Below are positions 22,255-32,249 of a stretch of DNA of 64,000 nt, one piece after another (the first letter of the stretch is position 1; each line of letters begins with the position of its first letter). The stretch is from positions 12,221,412 through 12,285,411 of the forward strand of contig JAKZAN010000006.1 of the NCBI GenBank assembly GCA_023053545.1, read 5' to 3'. This stretch comes from Lepidurus packardi (Eukaryota; Arthropoda; Branchiopoda; Notostraca; Triopsidae). The notes beneath the pieces are model-generated. The model was given only the letters and a program-made list of their open reading frames with translations. It ran no database searches and was not told the origin of the DNA. The translations under genes and the position numbers were made by a program.

Positions 22255-23605
22255 ACCTAAGGTGTAGATAACACCATTCGACGGTAACCCGAAAAACTGG
22301 CCCCTCTTCATAGCCACGTTTAAAAGCTTGGTACACGACACCATGACCAACAACGCCCAACGAATCGCGATTCTGCGACAACTGCTGACAGAGGAAGTCC
22401 GTGACGGCATAGCACAGACGCTCCTTAGTCCAGGAATGTACAACGAGGCACTCACGGAGCTGCAAGAAACGTACGGCGATCAGCAGTTAATTACGAGATG
22501 TTAACAATCTCCTCGATATGCCGCCTCTTAAGTGCCAAGACTACGAATCTCTCAACAAGTTCTCGCAGGGCGTTCATAGTTTCGTAAATGCTCTCATCCA
22601 CTGTAGCTACCAACAGGAACTATCGTCAGCAGGCACTTTGGAACGACTGGTGGACAAACTTCCGGGAGGTCTGCGAAGCAAGTGGGGACGCTGCGTACTG
22701 AGTATGGAGCCGAACCTCCCAACTTTGGCAGATTTCGACGCCTGGATCAGAGATCTCACGAAGGCCGAAGGGAAGGTACGACACATTAGTTCTTCGACGG
22801 GACAGATCTCGGAACCGGCGACAACGAAGAAGGGCGCTAAACCAAATAAAACGAAACCGGTGAAAACCCACACCCCGACAGTCCTCGCTACGCACATAGA
22901 AACCGAAGACTCTGGATCGAGCACGAAGTGCCGGCTTGCGAGAAGAATCATCCGCTACCCAGCTGCGAGAAGTTCACATCGCTTACCCCGACCGAAAAAC
23001 TTAATTTAGCCAAAGATAACAGTTATTGTTTCAGATGTCTCAACAAAGAACACATCAGCCGGACTTGCCAAACGCTCACAGAATGCGGTCTCGACGGTTG
23101 CAGGAGCCTTCACCACCATTTATTGCATGACGCCCCACGTGCCTTCGACCGAAAGACCAAGACAAGCAGTAAAGGCGCGAGGAGCGGTCAGGAGCCTAGC
23201 GAAGGAAACCGCAAATCCCAAGGAGGTCCGTATGTTAACACCGTCACGAGCGATGGGTCAACGAGACAGGTACTCCTCCTGGTTGTACCAGTTCAGCTGT
23301 ACTCTGAAGGGAAGTCTGTCGATACCCTTGCATTACTTGACGGCGGAAGCGATACATCCCTCATTCGAAGAGATGTAGCGTCTAAGCTTGGACTGAAAGG
23401 GAAAGGAGTCCTTATGCGGATTGGTACTTACCGAGGAAAGGACCCGGTCTCGAAAGTCACGAAGGTGGATTTCAAGCTGAAAGCTCGCGAAGGAACTGTC
23501 TCGTTCAACGTCAGTGAGGCGCTCACCGTACCGGAAATTTGCGTTAGCAGAAGAATCGTTGACTGGCCAAACCTAAGAAGGGGTGGCAACATCTGGCCGA
23601 CTTAA
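22255..23605 (+). pseudogene. BEL-2 DUF1759, zinc knuckle and protease
   Basis: From about 22275 the strand reads FDGNPKNWPLFIATFKSLVH and LQETYGDQQL, a DUF1759 Gag domain. After frameshifts it continues (22518-23009) with DYESLNKFSQGVHSFVNAL, then CEKNHPLPSCEKF, CFRCLNKEHISRTC and HHHLLH (zinc knuckles, 22928-23130), then a DUF1758 protease with LALLDGGSDTSLI (about 23330). At least two frameshifts separate the pieces. Confidence 0.85.
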
Positions 23606-23644
23606 ATCTACCACACATCGACACCAATGACGTGAAGGTCCTGA

Positions 23645-25510
23645 TTGGCATGGATGCCCCGAAAACCCATCGTCAAGTTGATTACCGTTGAACCCGAAAG
23701 CGACGACGCGGCCCCCGTAGCCTTCAAGACTCCGTTCGGGTGGTGCGCTGTTGGCGGATTGACAACGAACAAATTTACATCGTCAGCTCGGTGTAACCTC
23801 ATTAACACGCGACCTGCAATGAAACCCGATGACCTCGATGAGACCCTAGAAAGATTCTGGACGGTAGAGTCGCTTGGAATAGCCGCATCGAAGTACCCGA
23901 CGAGCGAGGCAAATAGCCAAGCAATGAAAATGATTGAAGCTACGGGCCGAGTTTGGTATTTACCTCACCATGGGGTGACGAACCCAAACAAACCGGGAAA
24001 GGTGAGGGTTGTATTTGATGCTTCCAGCGTGTTTAATGGCTCCTCACTCAACTCGAGTCTATTACAAGGACCTGACTTTCTTCTAAATCTCGTTGGTCTG
24101 CTAATCCGATTCCGAGAACATCCAATCGCTGTATCTTCAGATATCGAGAAGATGTTTAATCAGGTCCGTGTAAAGCCAGAAGACCAAGATGCCTTACTTT
24201 TTCTCTGCAGACGTCCCGGAGAACAGGCTGCTCCTCACACCTACAGAATGAACGTCCAAATATTTGGTGCGAACTCATCCCCAGCCGTATGTATGTACGC
24301 TCTCCGGCGGACTGCCAAAGATTTCAGAGATGGACGACCGGACCTTGTGCGGAAGGTGGAGACGCAATTCTACGTAGACAACTTTCTCGACTCCATGGAG
24401 TCAGAAGCAGAAGGTGAAGAAATTTGCCACGCTTTAACCAACCTCCTGGCCCGCGGAGGTTTCCGGTTGACCAAGTGGCTCTCTGGGTCCCGAAACGTAA
24501 TGGCGGCTCTTCCGGCAGGCGAGCGAGTAAGCCCGAGCTTGAACATCGACCTGGATGACTTACCGATTGAACGTACCCTGGGAGTTCTGAGGAACGCTGA
24601 GAAGGACACGTTTCTGTTTCGAATGGTCGTCGACAAATCCGTTACTACTAAACGAGTTCTTCGGGCGGTCGCTAGCATCTTCGATCCACTAGGCTTTTTA
24701 GCACCGGTGATCCTAATCGCGAAAGCTCTTATGCAAGAAATTTGGCGCGAACGTTTAGATTGGGACCAACAACTGTCGACACCGATTCAGAAGGCATGGA
24801 ATGATTGGGTCTCTGACCTCGCAGCATTATAATCCCTAATGATCCCTCGTTTAAGAAGCAGCCAAGTTTGCCCTTCATCTTTGCAGATCCATACCTTTTG
24901 TGATGCCTCGGAAGCCGGCTATGGTGCAGTTACCTACTTACGCTGTGACTACCCATCTGGTCCAGTCTCCGTGTCCCTCGTCGTAGCGAAAACCCGCGTG
25001 GCGCCAGTAAAACAGCTCACGATTCCGAGACTTGAGCTCCTTGGTGCTCTTATAGCTATCTGCGTTATCTGCGAACTGAGAACCAAACCGGAGAAGGTCT
25101 AATTGTGGACAGACTCGACAACAGTCATCAAGTGGATAAATTCAAGAACGTGCCGGTTTACGACGTTCGTAGCGAATCGGATTGGCGAATTTTGGAGTTA
25201 ACCAACCGACGCCATTGGAGGCATGTTCCAGGCGAAGCCAATCCAGCCGACATGTGTAGCAGAGGAGTGACCGCTACGAATTTAGTCAACAGCCGGAAAT
25301 GGTTCCATGGCCCTGAATTCTTAACACTACCGCCCGAGCAATGGCCGAATTCTTAAGAAGGTAACGAGCCTGCATCCGACGATCCAGAAGTCCTACCTTC
25401 GAAATGGGTCGGCCTGCTGACAGAGGTAGTTGATCCGATCCACGAGCTCGTACAAGCAGTCTAGGTCGACTGAAAAGGGTGATCTCCTACGCACATCGTT
25501 TTTGCCGCAA
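23645..25510 (+). pseudogene. BEL-2 reverse transcriptase and peptidase A17 region
   Basis: The frame 23645-24832 contains the RT entry [31 protein letters not shown], and the catalytic box as FYVDNFLDS (YVDN; the second Asp is Asn), followed by A17 sequence ([14 protein letters not shown]). It stops at 24832 and resumes out of frame: HTFCDASEAGYGAV and LTIPRLELLGAL (24839-25102), then HWRHVPGEANPADMCSRG (25105-25356). The linker VISYAHRFCRNCR (about 25468-25506) is the last BEL-like sequence before the missing integrase. Confidence 0.85.
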
Positions 25511-25693
25511 CTGTCGCAAGAAGAGAGACTCACGCACGACTGGACCTTTACTAGTAGAAGAAGCATCAGAATATACCTAGACGAACATATTGGTGTTCCT
25601 TACCGGAAACACCGGGCCGGGGGTGTTCCGGAGGGAAAGGTCAGAAATGGCAAGGTCAGGAAGGGGTTAATTCCGAGAATGTAGAAGAGGCCC

Positions 25694-25735
25694 CTGGTAG
25701 TATACCTCCGTATACCTCCGTAGTATACCTCCGTA
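25694..25735 (+). repeat. Short tandem TATACCTCCG repeat
   Basis: Three to four copies of TATACCTCCGTA at the end of the BEL-2 relic. Confidence 0.7.
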
Positions 25736-26059
25736 TGTTTTTTACTTTGTTTTTCCGAGAAAGGGATCGCGACCTTTACGTTGATGGAACCTTTTCTTCT
25801 TCTTGGACAGTCGTCGTCATGAAGTTGTCTGCTTTTGTCTTCTTTGTCTTAGTTTTTTATTGAGTAGAAATAAATTTGTATCTTAAACTTGGCGAAAAGG
25901 AACTCTAATGTTGCAGTGATTTTGGTTGTAACACATTCTTACTACAACACCTAGTAATAGAAGATTTTAACGTTAAATGCTTCGATGAAAAGAATAACTT
26001 GAATGTTTTAGCAGCAGCTGAGACACCTCGTGTCAAGACACAAACACTCTCAGCTAAAA
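25736..26059. other. Possible LTR remnant, no gene
   Basis: Starts TGTTTTTTAC, has a polyadenylation-type AATAAA (25868) and a TACTACAACA end near 25950. This resembles an LTR but has no partner in the window, so the call is weak. Confidence 0.25.
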
Positions 26060-27070
26060 CAACCTTTGAAGAATACAGACAAACTCAACAAAAGCACAAC
26101 CCAGAGAAGAACCCAAAAGGTTGCTGGTTCACTGAAAAGTTAGCTCCCTGGGCGGTACCTAATTGCCAAGAAAAACAAAAACTCTATGAAAACAATTATT
26201 AATATCTTATTACCAAATTATAGCTAGCATGCATTGTACGAATAATGTTTAAATAGCATTAAATTACATAGTATTAAATGATAAATCAAACCAATCTAGC
26301 AACAAAAAATGGCAATGAAACAATGGAAAGTACTGACGTTTTTCCTTTATCGTGCTGAAAAATTCCCCGCAAAAGTGAACACTTACCACGTGCAGTTTAT
26401 TACGCCAATTTCAACGCGCTTACTCTCTTACCCATTTTATGCTAGTAAGCTCTTCTAATTGCCGCTTCCTTATGTTGGACAGAAAAAAAAATAAGTCAAA
26501 ATAAAAAAATCCTTAATTCTTCTAAAGGTTTCGTTTGTTAACAAAATCTAAACGTTGTTGGACAACGTTGGATTGTGGGGCAACGGACAGATGTTATCGT
26601 TCTTAAAAATGATAAGAACGGTCTTAATTGGCACACGTAGAGGTTAAATTAGGTACATTAACTAAGTCTTAGTGAATGCGGGTATTCCCAACGCGTTTCT
26701 TGCCTCTAAACCTAATAATTCTAATATCCCATACGGGTATTCCATATGCGTTTCTTACCTCTAAACCTTCCAAACGGTTCCACTATTTAAACCACTTATT
26801 CTGACAAAACACGCTAAACGCCAACAGGAGAGGCTTCCTTAGGTGATGCCACCCAGCCACAGCTGCATACCAGTTGCGCAATGCGACCCGAGCGCCATTA
26901 TGAGAGCTTTTGGGCACTAATGGCGCAAACAGAACTAGTTTGTTTTAAAATATTTCCCTTTTTCTAACTCACTTATTCAATAATGATAATTAACTATTAA
27001 ATTTAACTGCGCGCTCTAAAATTGATGGGAATGGGAGGATTTAATTTTTAATTTCAAATTAAATTTTTAG
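26060..27070 (+). repeat. Dispersed repeat, copy 1 (inverted partner at 58468-59292)
   Basis: Most of this 1.0-kb segment matches the reverse complement of 58468-59292 in collinear blocks (CTTTGAAGAAT-CAGACAAACTC, CTTAATTGGCACACGT, AGGCTTCCTTAGG, CGCCATTATGAG, GGGAGGATTTAATTTTTAAT). The plus strand has a 67-codon frame (25999-26202; FEEYRQTQQKHNPEKNPKGC), part of which is shared with the other copy, but no full protein survives in either. Class unknown: a decayed DNA transposon or a non-autonomous element. Confidence 0.8.
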
Positions 27071-27172
27071 TCAAATTAAATTTTTAGTCAAATTAAATTT
27101 TTAGTCAAATTAAATTTTTAGTCAAATTAAATTTTTAGTCAAATTAAATTTTTAGTCAAATTAAATTTTTTT
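27054..27172 (+). repeat. Seven-copy 17-bp tandem array
   Basis: Unit TCAAATTAAATTTTTAG in seven head-to-tail, nearly perfect copies, at the right end of the dispersed repeat. The inverted partner at 58468 has only a single unit, so the array expanded at this copy. Confidence 0.9.
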
Positions 27173-27258
27173 TTGAACGGTGCTAACAAGGTTCGCTGTC
27201 CTCTGAAACCCGCAGGTGGCTTTCGCAAATCCATATACTCATGGGCTTCTGGTACGTC

Positions 27259-27400
27259 CAGAGCTAAAACGAGCGCGAGCGAATTCGCTCGCGCTCGCGA
27301 GTGCGCTCGAAATCTTGTGAGCGATGAGCGCGAGCCGCTCGTTTCATAAATTGGCGAGCGCGAGCGCGAGCGCAAACGAAATGAGCGCACGCTCGCGATT
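27259..27400 (+). repeat. hAT-A left TIR and subterminal GAGCGCGAGCG repeats
   Basis: CAGAGCTAAAA terminus followed by repeated and mutually inverted GAGCGCGAGCG motifs, presumably transposase-binding sites and able to fold back. Confidence 0.85.
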
Positions 27401-27541
27401 GTAGCGCCATCTGTTGGCGAATTCCCGTAGTTTATGCCATGAAGCTACAGAGCTTACGGCAGATGGCAGCGACTGATGTCAAAAAGGCGCCAAGCGTGTT
27501 GTCAAAAAGACGCCAAGCGTGTTCAACGTGCTCGTTTGGTG

Positions 27542-27635
27542 CTGTATTTGTTAGCTGTGCGGCACAGCTAACAAATACAGTAGAATACAGTAACAAATAC
27601 TAACAATAGACTGGCACAGCCTGTGCCAGTCTATT
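27542..27635. repeat. Two strong hairpins upstream of the hAT-A transposase
   Basis: 27542-27559 pairs perfectly with 27563-27580 (18-bp arms, 3-base loop; arm CTGTATTTGTTAGCTGTG). 27605-27619 pairs with 27621-27635 (15-bp arms, 1-base loop; arm AATAGACTGGCACAG). They lie between the subterminal repeats and the start codon, in a probable promoter/5' UTR. Confidence 0.85.
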
Positions 27636-27779
27636 TATTGTTAGCTGTGACAACAGCTTAATTTGTATTACAGGTAACTTTCATTATTACTTTCGTTAAC
27701 TAAAACAAGGCTTATAACTTATCAATTACACTACTTTAATTATCGACTGTACAATTATTGTCAACTACTCTAGACAATC

Positions 27780-30261
27780 ATGGCGGATTTACCAGTGGAG
27801 TTAACACTAACAGCGGATTCAAAGGCTGATTCAAGGGCTGATTCAAGAACTGATTCAAGAACTGATTCAAGAGCTGATTCAAGGGCTGATTCAAGAACTG
27901 ATTCAAGGGCTGATTCAAGAGCGGATTCTTCCAGGTGTTCAACATCCTCAGCAGACACCTCGAAATGCAAAAAACTTTACGTGCCCCCAAAGTTTTTTGT
28001 TTTTCAGGGAGCTCACCCGGAAAATCCGCATCTGTCTCTTTATAAATGTGCCATTGGGCACTGTTCGTGGGGTTCGAAATTGCTGTCGGTTAATAACAAC
28101 TCCCTTTTCAACCTCAAAAGACACATCCAGGTATGCTGAATTCGTAGTTTGCCGTTCCTGTGTTATTAAGTTTTTTATGCCTTGCTTAATTTGTTTATGA
28201 ATTTAGGGAAGACACACGAAAGAACACAAGCCTGTGCAGAGAGGCCCAGTAAGAAGGGCGAAGATGCATTACCCAAAAGTGAAAAGCAAACGACACTCGA
28301 AGCATTTTCGGTGTCAAGATCCAATCCCATATCCCAATCAGCATTGGACAACTTGATCATGGTACACACCGAAAACGTTATTACGACTTATGTATGTTAG
28401 TTTAATAATATGCATTTTCTAGAACTACATAGTCAAAGATATAAATCCGTTTAGCGTGGTTTCCAAGCCAGGATTTCAAGACCTCTTAAAGCCTCTTATT
28501 GGCTCCCTTACAATACGATCTCCACCTTTCTACCAACATTTGATAGCTCAACAGTTCACTGCTCGAAAACAAGCATTGATTTTATGTCTTCAGGAGGCGA
28601 AGTTTGTCAGTACAACTGCGGACTGCTGGTCTTCGCGCCACAAAAGCTTTCTAGGAATGACGGTCCACTGGCAAGGGGAAGACCTTGTAAGACGAAGCGC
28701 CTGCTTAGGCTTGAAAAGAATCACCGGAAGACATACTTACGATGTTCTAGCGAATGCAATTGACGCCATCCACAACGAGTTTGGCATCGCCGGAAAAATC
28801 ACCTGCACCATAACAGATAGCGGGGCCAACTTTTTGAAGAGTTTTCGAATGTTCGGAGAACAAAGTGACATGGGAACTCGAGGTACAGAACATCGAGATG
28901 AACATGGCTTAGTGGAGGACGAAGAAAAAGAAGATGAAAGCGATCCTATCGCTTTTGTAGACCTCACTCAAATTTTGTCCAGTAACCAGGACTGTGATCC
29001 AGAAGAAGGCGAGCGTCTTGATCCCGAAGAAATGTCGGAGGACGAAACAATAGTCCTGCCACGCCACATGAAATGTAACTGCCATCTTTTGAACTTGGTT
29101 GCCGTATCCGATGTTAGCAAAATAACCAATCCTGTATTCAAAAAGCTGAAACGTAGTTTGGATGGAAAACTACAAGCAATTTGGAATGCTCAGTCCCGCA
29201 GCACATGCTCTGCGGACTTCATCCGGGAGAAACTGGCAATGATGTTCACCTTACCTAACAAGACGAGATGGAACTCGTATTATGACGCACTTTTACGAGT
29301 TAAATACTTTATTAACAACAAAAACACCGAACTGAAAGAAGTCTTTACAAAAGAAGGCGTTCAAGTATTTAAACCCCATGAAGAGGAGTTCCTAAAAGAG
29401 ATGATCGAGGTGCTTCAGCCTTTGGCTGAAGCACTGGATGTATTTCAGAACGAAGAGTTCCGTTCAGCTGGCTGCGTACTACCTACGATTTCGGTGCTTC
29501 TAGAAACGTACAAAGAATTGCAGCGGGATTCGAGTATCAACCACTGCCGGATTTTAGTTTCCACCTTGCTAACTGCCATTCGAAATCGTTTTGATCCCAT
29601 GTTTAGCGAGTCTCACTTGCGACTTGCGTCGATTGCAGATCCTCATTTTAAGACTGTCTGGGTAAATGACGAATACCAGAGAGCCGAGGACATCAGCCGT
29701 CTTAAGGACGAAGTGAGTAGAAGGAGCTCAAGTGAAAGGTAAGTACTTTGTATTTAAACAATGCTTTCGTAGTCGAGTTATTGGTAACAAATTTTTAGTG
29801 CAATGTTGAACGATCAAAACGAGGGCACCAATGCTAGCGATGAGAACGGGAGCCCGTCCCGCAAAAAGAAAACGAAATTTTTCGACAGCTTCCGTAAGAA
29901 GAGGAGTGTAGAATTCGGGGACGAAGTGGAGAAGTATTTGTCCGAGGACATAGCTGAATCTGATGCCGATTTCACTCAATTAAATCGCTATCCGTCCATT
30001 AAAAAAATCTTCATGTGAGTTTAAAGCATAACACCTTTCTTTAATCCTATATATGACTAAATTTCTTATGGTCCTATCCTATGTAGTGAATATAATGCAG
30101 CCTTACCATCCTCCGCAGCTTGCGAGCGCCTCTTTAGCACAGCCGGATTGATTTTCTCGGCGAAAAGGTCTTGCCTTCATGACGAAAATTTAGAGAGACT
30201 TACGTTCATGAAAACGAACGAGAAGTGTTGCCGAAATTGGGGTGTGCAACCACTGAAATAA
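27780..30261 (+). CDS. hAT transposase, five exons, 745 aa, apparently intact
   Basis: Exons 27780-28130, 28212-28391, 28423-29738, 29799-30014 and 30087-30261 join in frame. Donors are GTATGC, GTATGT, GTAAGT and GTGAGT; acceptors all end in AG; introns are 81, 31, 60 and 72 bp (the 31-bp intron is very short and may be a different junction in vivo). The N-terminus has an in-frame 12-bp repeat giving ADSRADSRTDSR-type residues (about 13-50), then a BED-type finger (CAIGHCSWGS ... LKRHIQTHER). The RNase H-like core shows ADCWSSRHKSFLG and TDSGANFLKS (first two Asp), NKTRWNSYYD, and the C-terminal dimerisation part SSAACERLFSTAG with the catalytic Glu. An acidic insert (EEDEEKEDES-like) lies between. 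TAA at 30259-30261, AATAAA at about 30297. It encodes the cut-and-paste enzyme of the surrounding element. Confidence 0.9.
27806..27935 (+). repeat. 12-bp coding tandem repeat in the hAT-A transposase
   Basis: About ten copies of GCTGATTCAAGA/ACTGATTCAAGA, in frame, encoding Asp-Ser-Arg-(Ala/Thr) repeats before the zinc finger. This suggests a disordered, charge-balanced N-terminus whose length may vary between copies. Confidence 0.9.
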
Positions 30262-30441
30262 GTTAGCGAGAACAAAAAGATCCGATTTTACCAGAAATAA
30301 ATGCTTGTTTCTTTGCTAGGTGCATTTCCCGGATGTAAAAACCTTTTCGATTCTCTTTAGGTGACAAGAAAACCTTTTTTCCAATTGTTATTATTGTTAA
30401 TCTTTTACAATTAATTTCATTAGAGTTCGAAATAAAACCAA

Positions 30442-30795
30442 ATGAAACGGGATGAAGTCATTGCAGCAGTAGCTCAGATGGTAACGAAAAGATTTCCGGA
30501 CATAAAACCCAACCTGAACGATCCGGACAAGTCCATTATCATCGAGATCAATCAAAAACACGTCTGCTTGGGAGTCGTCTCTCGTTATTTCGATTTTGCC
30601 AAGTATAACATCCTAGAATTTGCTCAAAAGCAGTCTACGAAAGCTAAATCTGAGGGAATTTCCGACCCTGTAAGCCAAACATCACTCCCTAGTGTTGAAG
30701 AAAGCACCAAAAAGGAGGAAAATCCTACTGAAATTATCCCTGAAACTATTCCTGAAATCGTAATTCAAGCTCCAGATGAGGCTAAAACTCTCTAG
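30442..30795 (+). CDS. THUMPD1/Tan1-like THUMP domain C-terminal segment inside hAT-A
   Basis: A 117-codon frame from ATG at 30442. The peptide MKRDEVIAAVAQMVTKRF, then DPDKSIIIEI, VCLGVVSRYFDFAKYNILEF follows the second half of a THUMP domain as in THUMPD1/Tan1 proteins (pattern R-E/D-E-V-I...N-P-x-x-x-V-x-V-E-I...C-L-x-V-V-x-x-Y...K-Y-N-L), then an acidic/Pro tail as in that family. THUMPD1/Tan1 assists tRNA N4-acetylcytidine formation with NAT10. Just upstream is a pyrimidine-rich AG (TTTCATTAG, 30414-30422) like a splice acceptor; from there the frame RVRNKT is also THUMP-like but is one base out of register with the ATG frame. It lies inside the TIRs, after the transposase stop, so it is interpreted as a captured host exon. 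Recognition is by memory; no search was run. Confidence 0.6.
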   Translation: MKRDEVIAAVAQMVTKRFPDIKPNLNDPDKSIIIEINQKHVCLGVVSRYFDFAKYNILEFAQKQSTKAKSEGISDPVSQTSLPSVEESTKKEENPTEIIPETIPEIVIQAPDEAKTL

Positions 30796-30944
30796 GAGAC
30801 AATAGCAAGTGTTCCCTCATAAGAAGGTTTAAATACAATCAAAGAAACTATTATTAGCGTTTACAGCATTAATTCTGACTTATTAGGCAACGGTATTGGC
30901 ATATAATCGAGGAGTTCCCAGGTAAAAATTTAGTAATGCTAACG

Positions 30945-31064
30945 AGCGCGAGCGCGAGTGCTCTTTTTTTGAAAATGGCGAGCGAAGAGCGCATGCGCTC
31001 GCCAATTTTGAAACGAGCGCGCGAGCGAGCGCGCTCGTTTTAAAACGAGCGATTTTTAGCTCTG
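30945..31064 (-). repeat. hAT-A right TIR and subterminal repeats
   Basis: Mirror of the left end: multiple GAGCGCGAGCG/GAGCGAAGAGCGC motifs, then TTTTAGCTCTG at 31064, then the target duplication GGTACGTC. Confidence 0.85.
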
Positions 31065-31929
31065 GGTACGTCGATACCTAATAAAAAGGTGACCTGCATG
31101 GAGTCAATCAAAAGTATATCAAGATTCGCTAAGTAACTCCATTTCGATTTTTCGGTTGGCCAGTTTATCTTTCTTCGAGACAGATTAAGTTTCGAAACAG
31201 TGCTGGCTTTAGAGAATTTGAGGCGACAGCGTCCATACTTAGATACGGCTTCGAAGCTGACGGTTTGACTTAAAAATTCCGGGTCGCTCCCATGAAAGTG
31301 CAAAGACGAAGCGATCGCGTGGGTCCTTCAAGGTTAAGCTCTTTATCTGCTTTTTCAGGGATTAGAGAAACTTCGCTTCCTGGATCCAATAGTGCGAAGG
31401 TATGGAATTTGCGTCCATTTTCTTGTAAATGAACCGGGACAACGGATAAAAGGATGGCTTCTGTAGTTGATGTTGCGGTGGTACCCACATGCTCGTGAAA
31501 AATCGAATCATGGCTGGGTTTTGGAGTGGCTTGCTCTTCAGTCTAAGATCGTCTAGGGAAAACTCTTTGAGCGCCATGTAGCAAGGAATGACGGAAAGAT
31601 TTGCAATCATCGGTTCCACATTCAAGCTTATGTTGGCAATCTTTAGGGATTTGTTGTTAAACGAGACAGCGAAAACAACATCAATTTTCTTTTACTAATT
31701 GCGCTCTTTCGCTTTGAGTCTTCGGTGTAAGCACGGGGCATTTGGCAGGGTCATGCCTTTCATTGCAAAAACAGCATGTCCCTTGCGAAATTGACGGGTC
31801 GTCAGAGGTTGCCAATACCGTTGGGACTGTGGGGTGTGCAGAATGTTTCGGCTGGCTAAGCTTCGGGTCAATCGTTCGTTTCCCATCGTTGGTTCTCTCC
31901 TTCAGCGTGGTAAGGGGCCGAAACATCAT
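31040..31929 (-). pseudogene. BEL-3 zinc knuckle and aspartic protease
   Basis: Fragments in shifting frames. CCFCNERHDPAKCPVLTPK (31681-31929) is the first knuckle. HLQENGRKFHTFALLDPG and then SEVSLIPEKADKELNLEG (31270-31488) is the DUF1758 protease with D-P-G in place of the usual D-x-G. MQVTFLLGIDVP (31065-31103) is the segment into which the hAT inserted. Not functional. Confidence 0.75.
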
Positions 31930-32249
31930 CTATGCGGTGACGTAATCGTTTAACCCTTGTCAAGGTCTTTGAGGGTGGGCGACCTAGTGAGAAGAATTTT
32001 AAAAAGCTGTTTACCCCATTGACTTCGAAGTTTATCAGGAAGTTTGTTCATAATTTGCTCCAACCTGACGTCAGAATGCAACTCGTGCCCGTGACCAGTG
32101 TGATCGAATGTTGAAACAATTCCATGAAGCCTCCTGGCGCAAAATTTTATGGATTAAAAGTTATCGGTCTTGAGGCTTGATATTTCGATTAGATCTCGAA
32201 GGTAAGCGCGAGAGACAAGATGCGGGTTACCATATCGATGGTAAAGCTC

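Larger units (their letters stand above)
21109..25690 (+). mobile_element. Degraded BEL/Pao element without integrase (BEL-2)
   Basis: Plus-strand Gag-Pol fragments run in the correct BEL order over 4.5 kb, with several frameshifts: coiled-coil Gag, DUF1759, zinc knuckle/protease, RT with peptidase A17, and the start of the linker to integrase. The HHCC and DDE integrase are absent. The sequence jumps from the A17/linker region (about 25510) to a short tail. I could not find paired LTRs. A candidate 3' LTR-like stretch with an AATAAA (25868) lies at about 25735-25950, but no upstream partner was seen. Confidence 0.85.
27259..31064 (+). mobile_element. Complete hAT DNA transposon carrying a THUMP-gene segment (hAT-A)
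   Basis: Left end CAGAGCTAAAACGAGCGCG (27259) and right end ...GATTTTTAGCTCTG (31064) form terminal inverted repeats (CAGAGCTAAAA). A perfect 8-bp target duplication GGTACGTC lies at 27251-27258 and 31065-31072, the hallmark of hAT. Next to both ends are dense GAGCGCGAGCG/CGCTCGCGCTC subterminal repeats (27268-27400 and 30945-31045). Inside are a five-exon transposase gene without stops (27780-30261) and a separate THUMP-like ORF (30442-30795). The 3806-bp element appears structurally competent. Confidence 0.93.

Noticed and set aside
25735-25950. 3' LTR of BEL-2
   Set aside because: TGT...ACA-like ends and AATAAA are suggestive, but no matching 5' LTR or duplication was found; kept only as a weak possibility.
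27054-27172. 17-bp repeat array as a CRISPR-like array
   Set aside because: Head-to-tail repeats without unique spacers, in eukaryotic DNA; a simple tandem array.
30442-30795. THUMP-like ORF as an ordinary host gene at its native locus
   Set aside because: It lies within the hAT TIRs and 8-bp duplication, and no other THUMPD1 exons are seen beside it.
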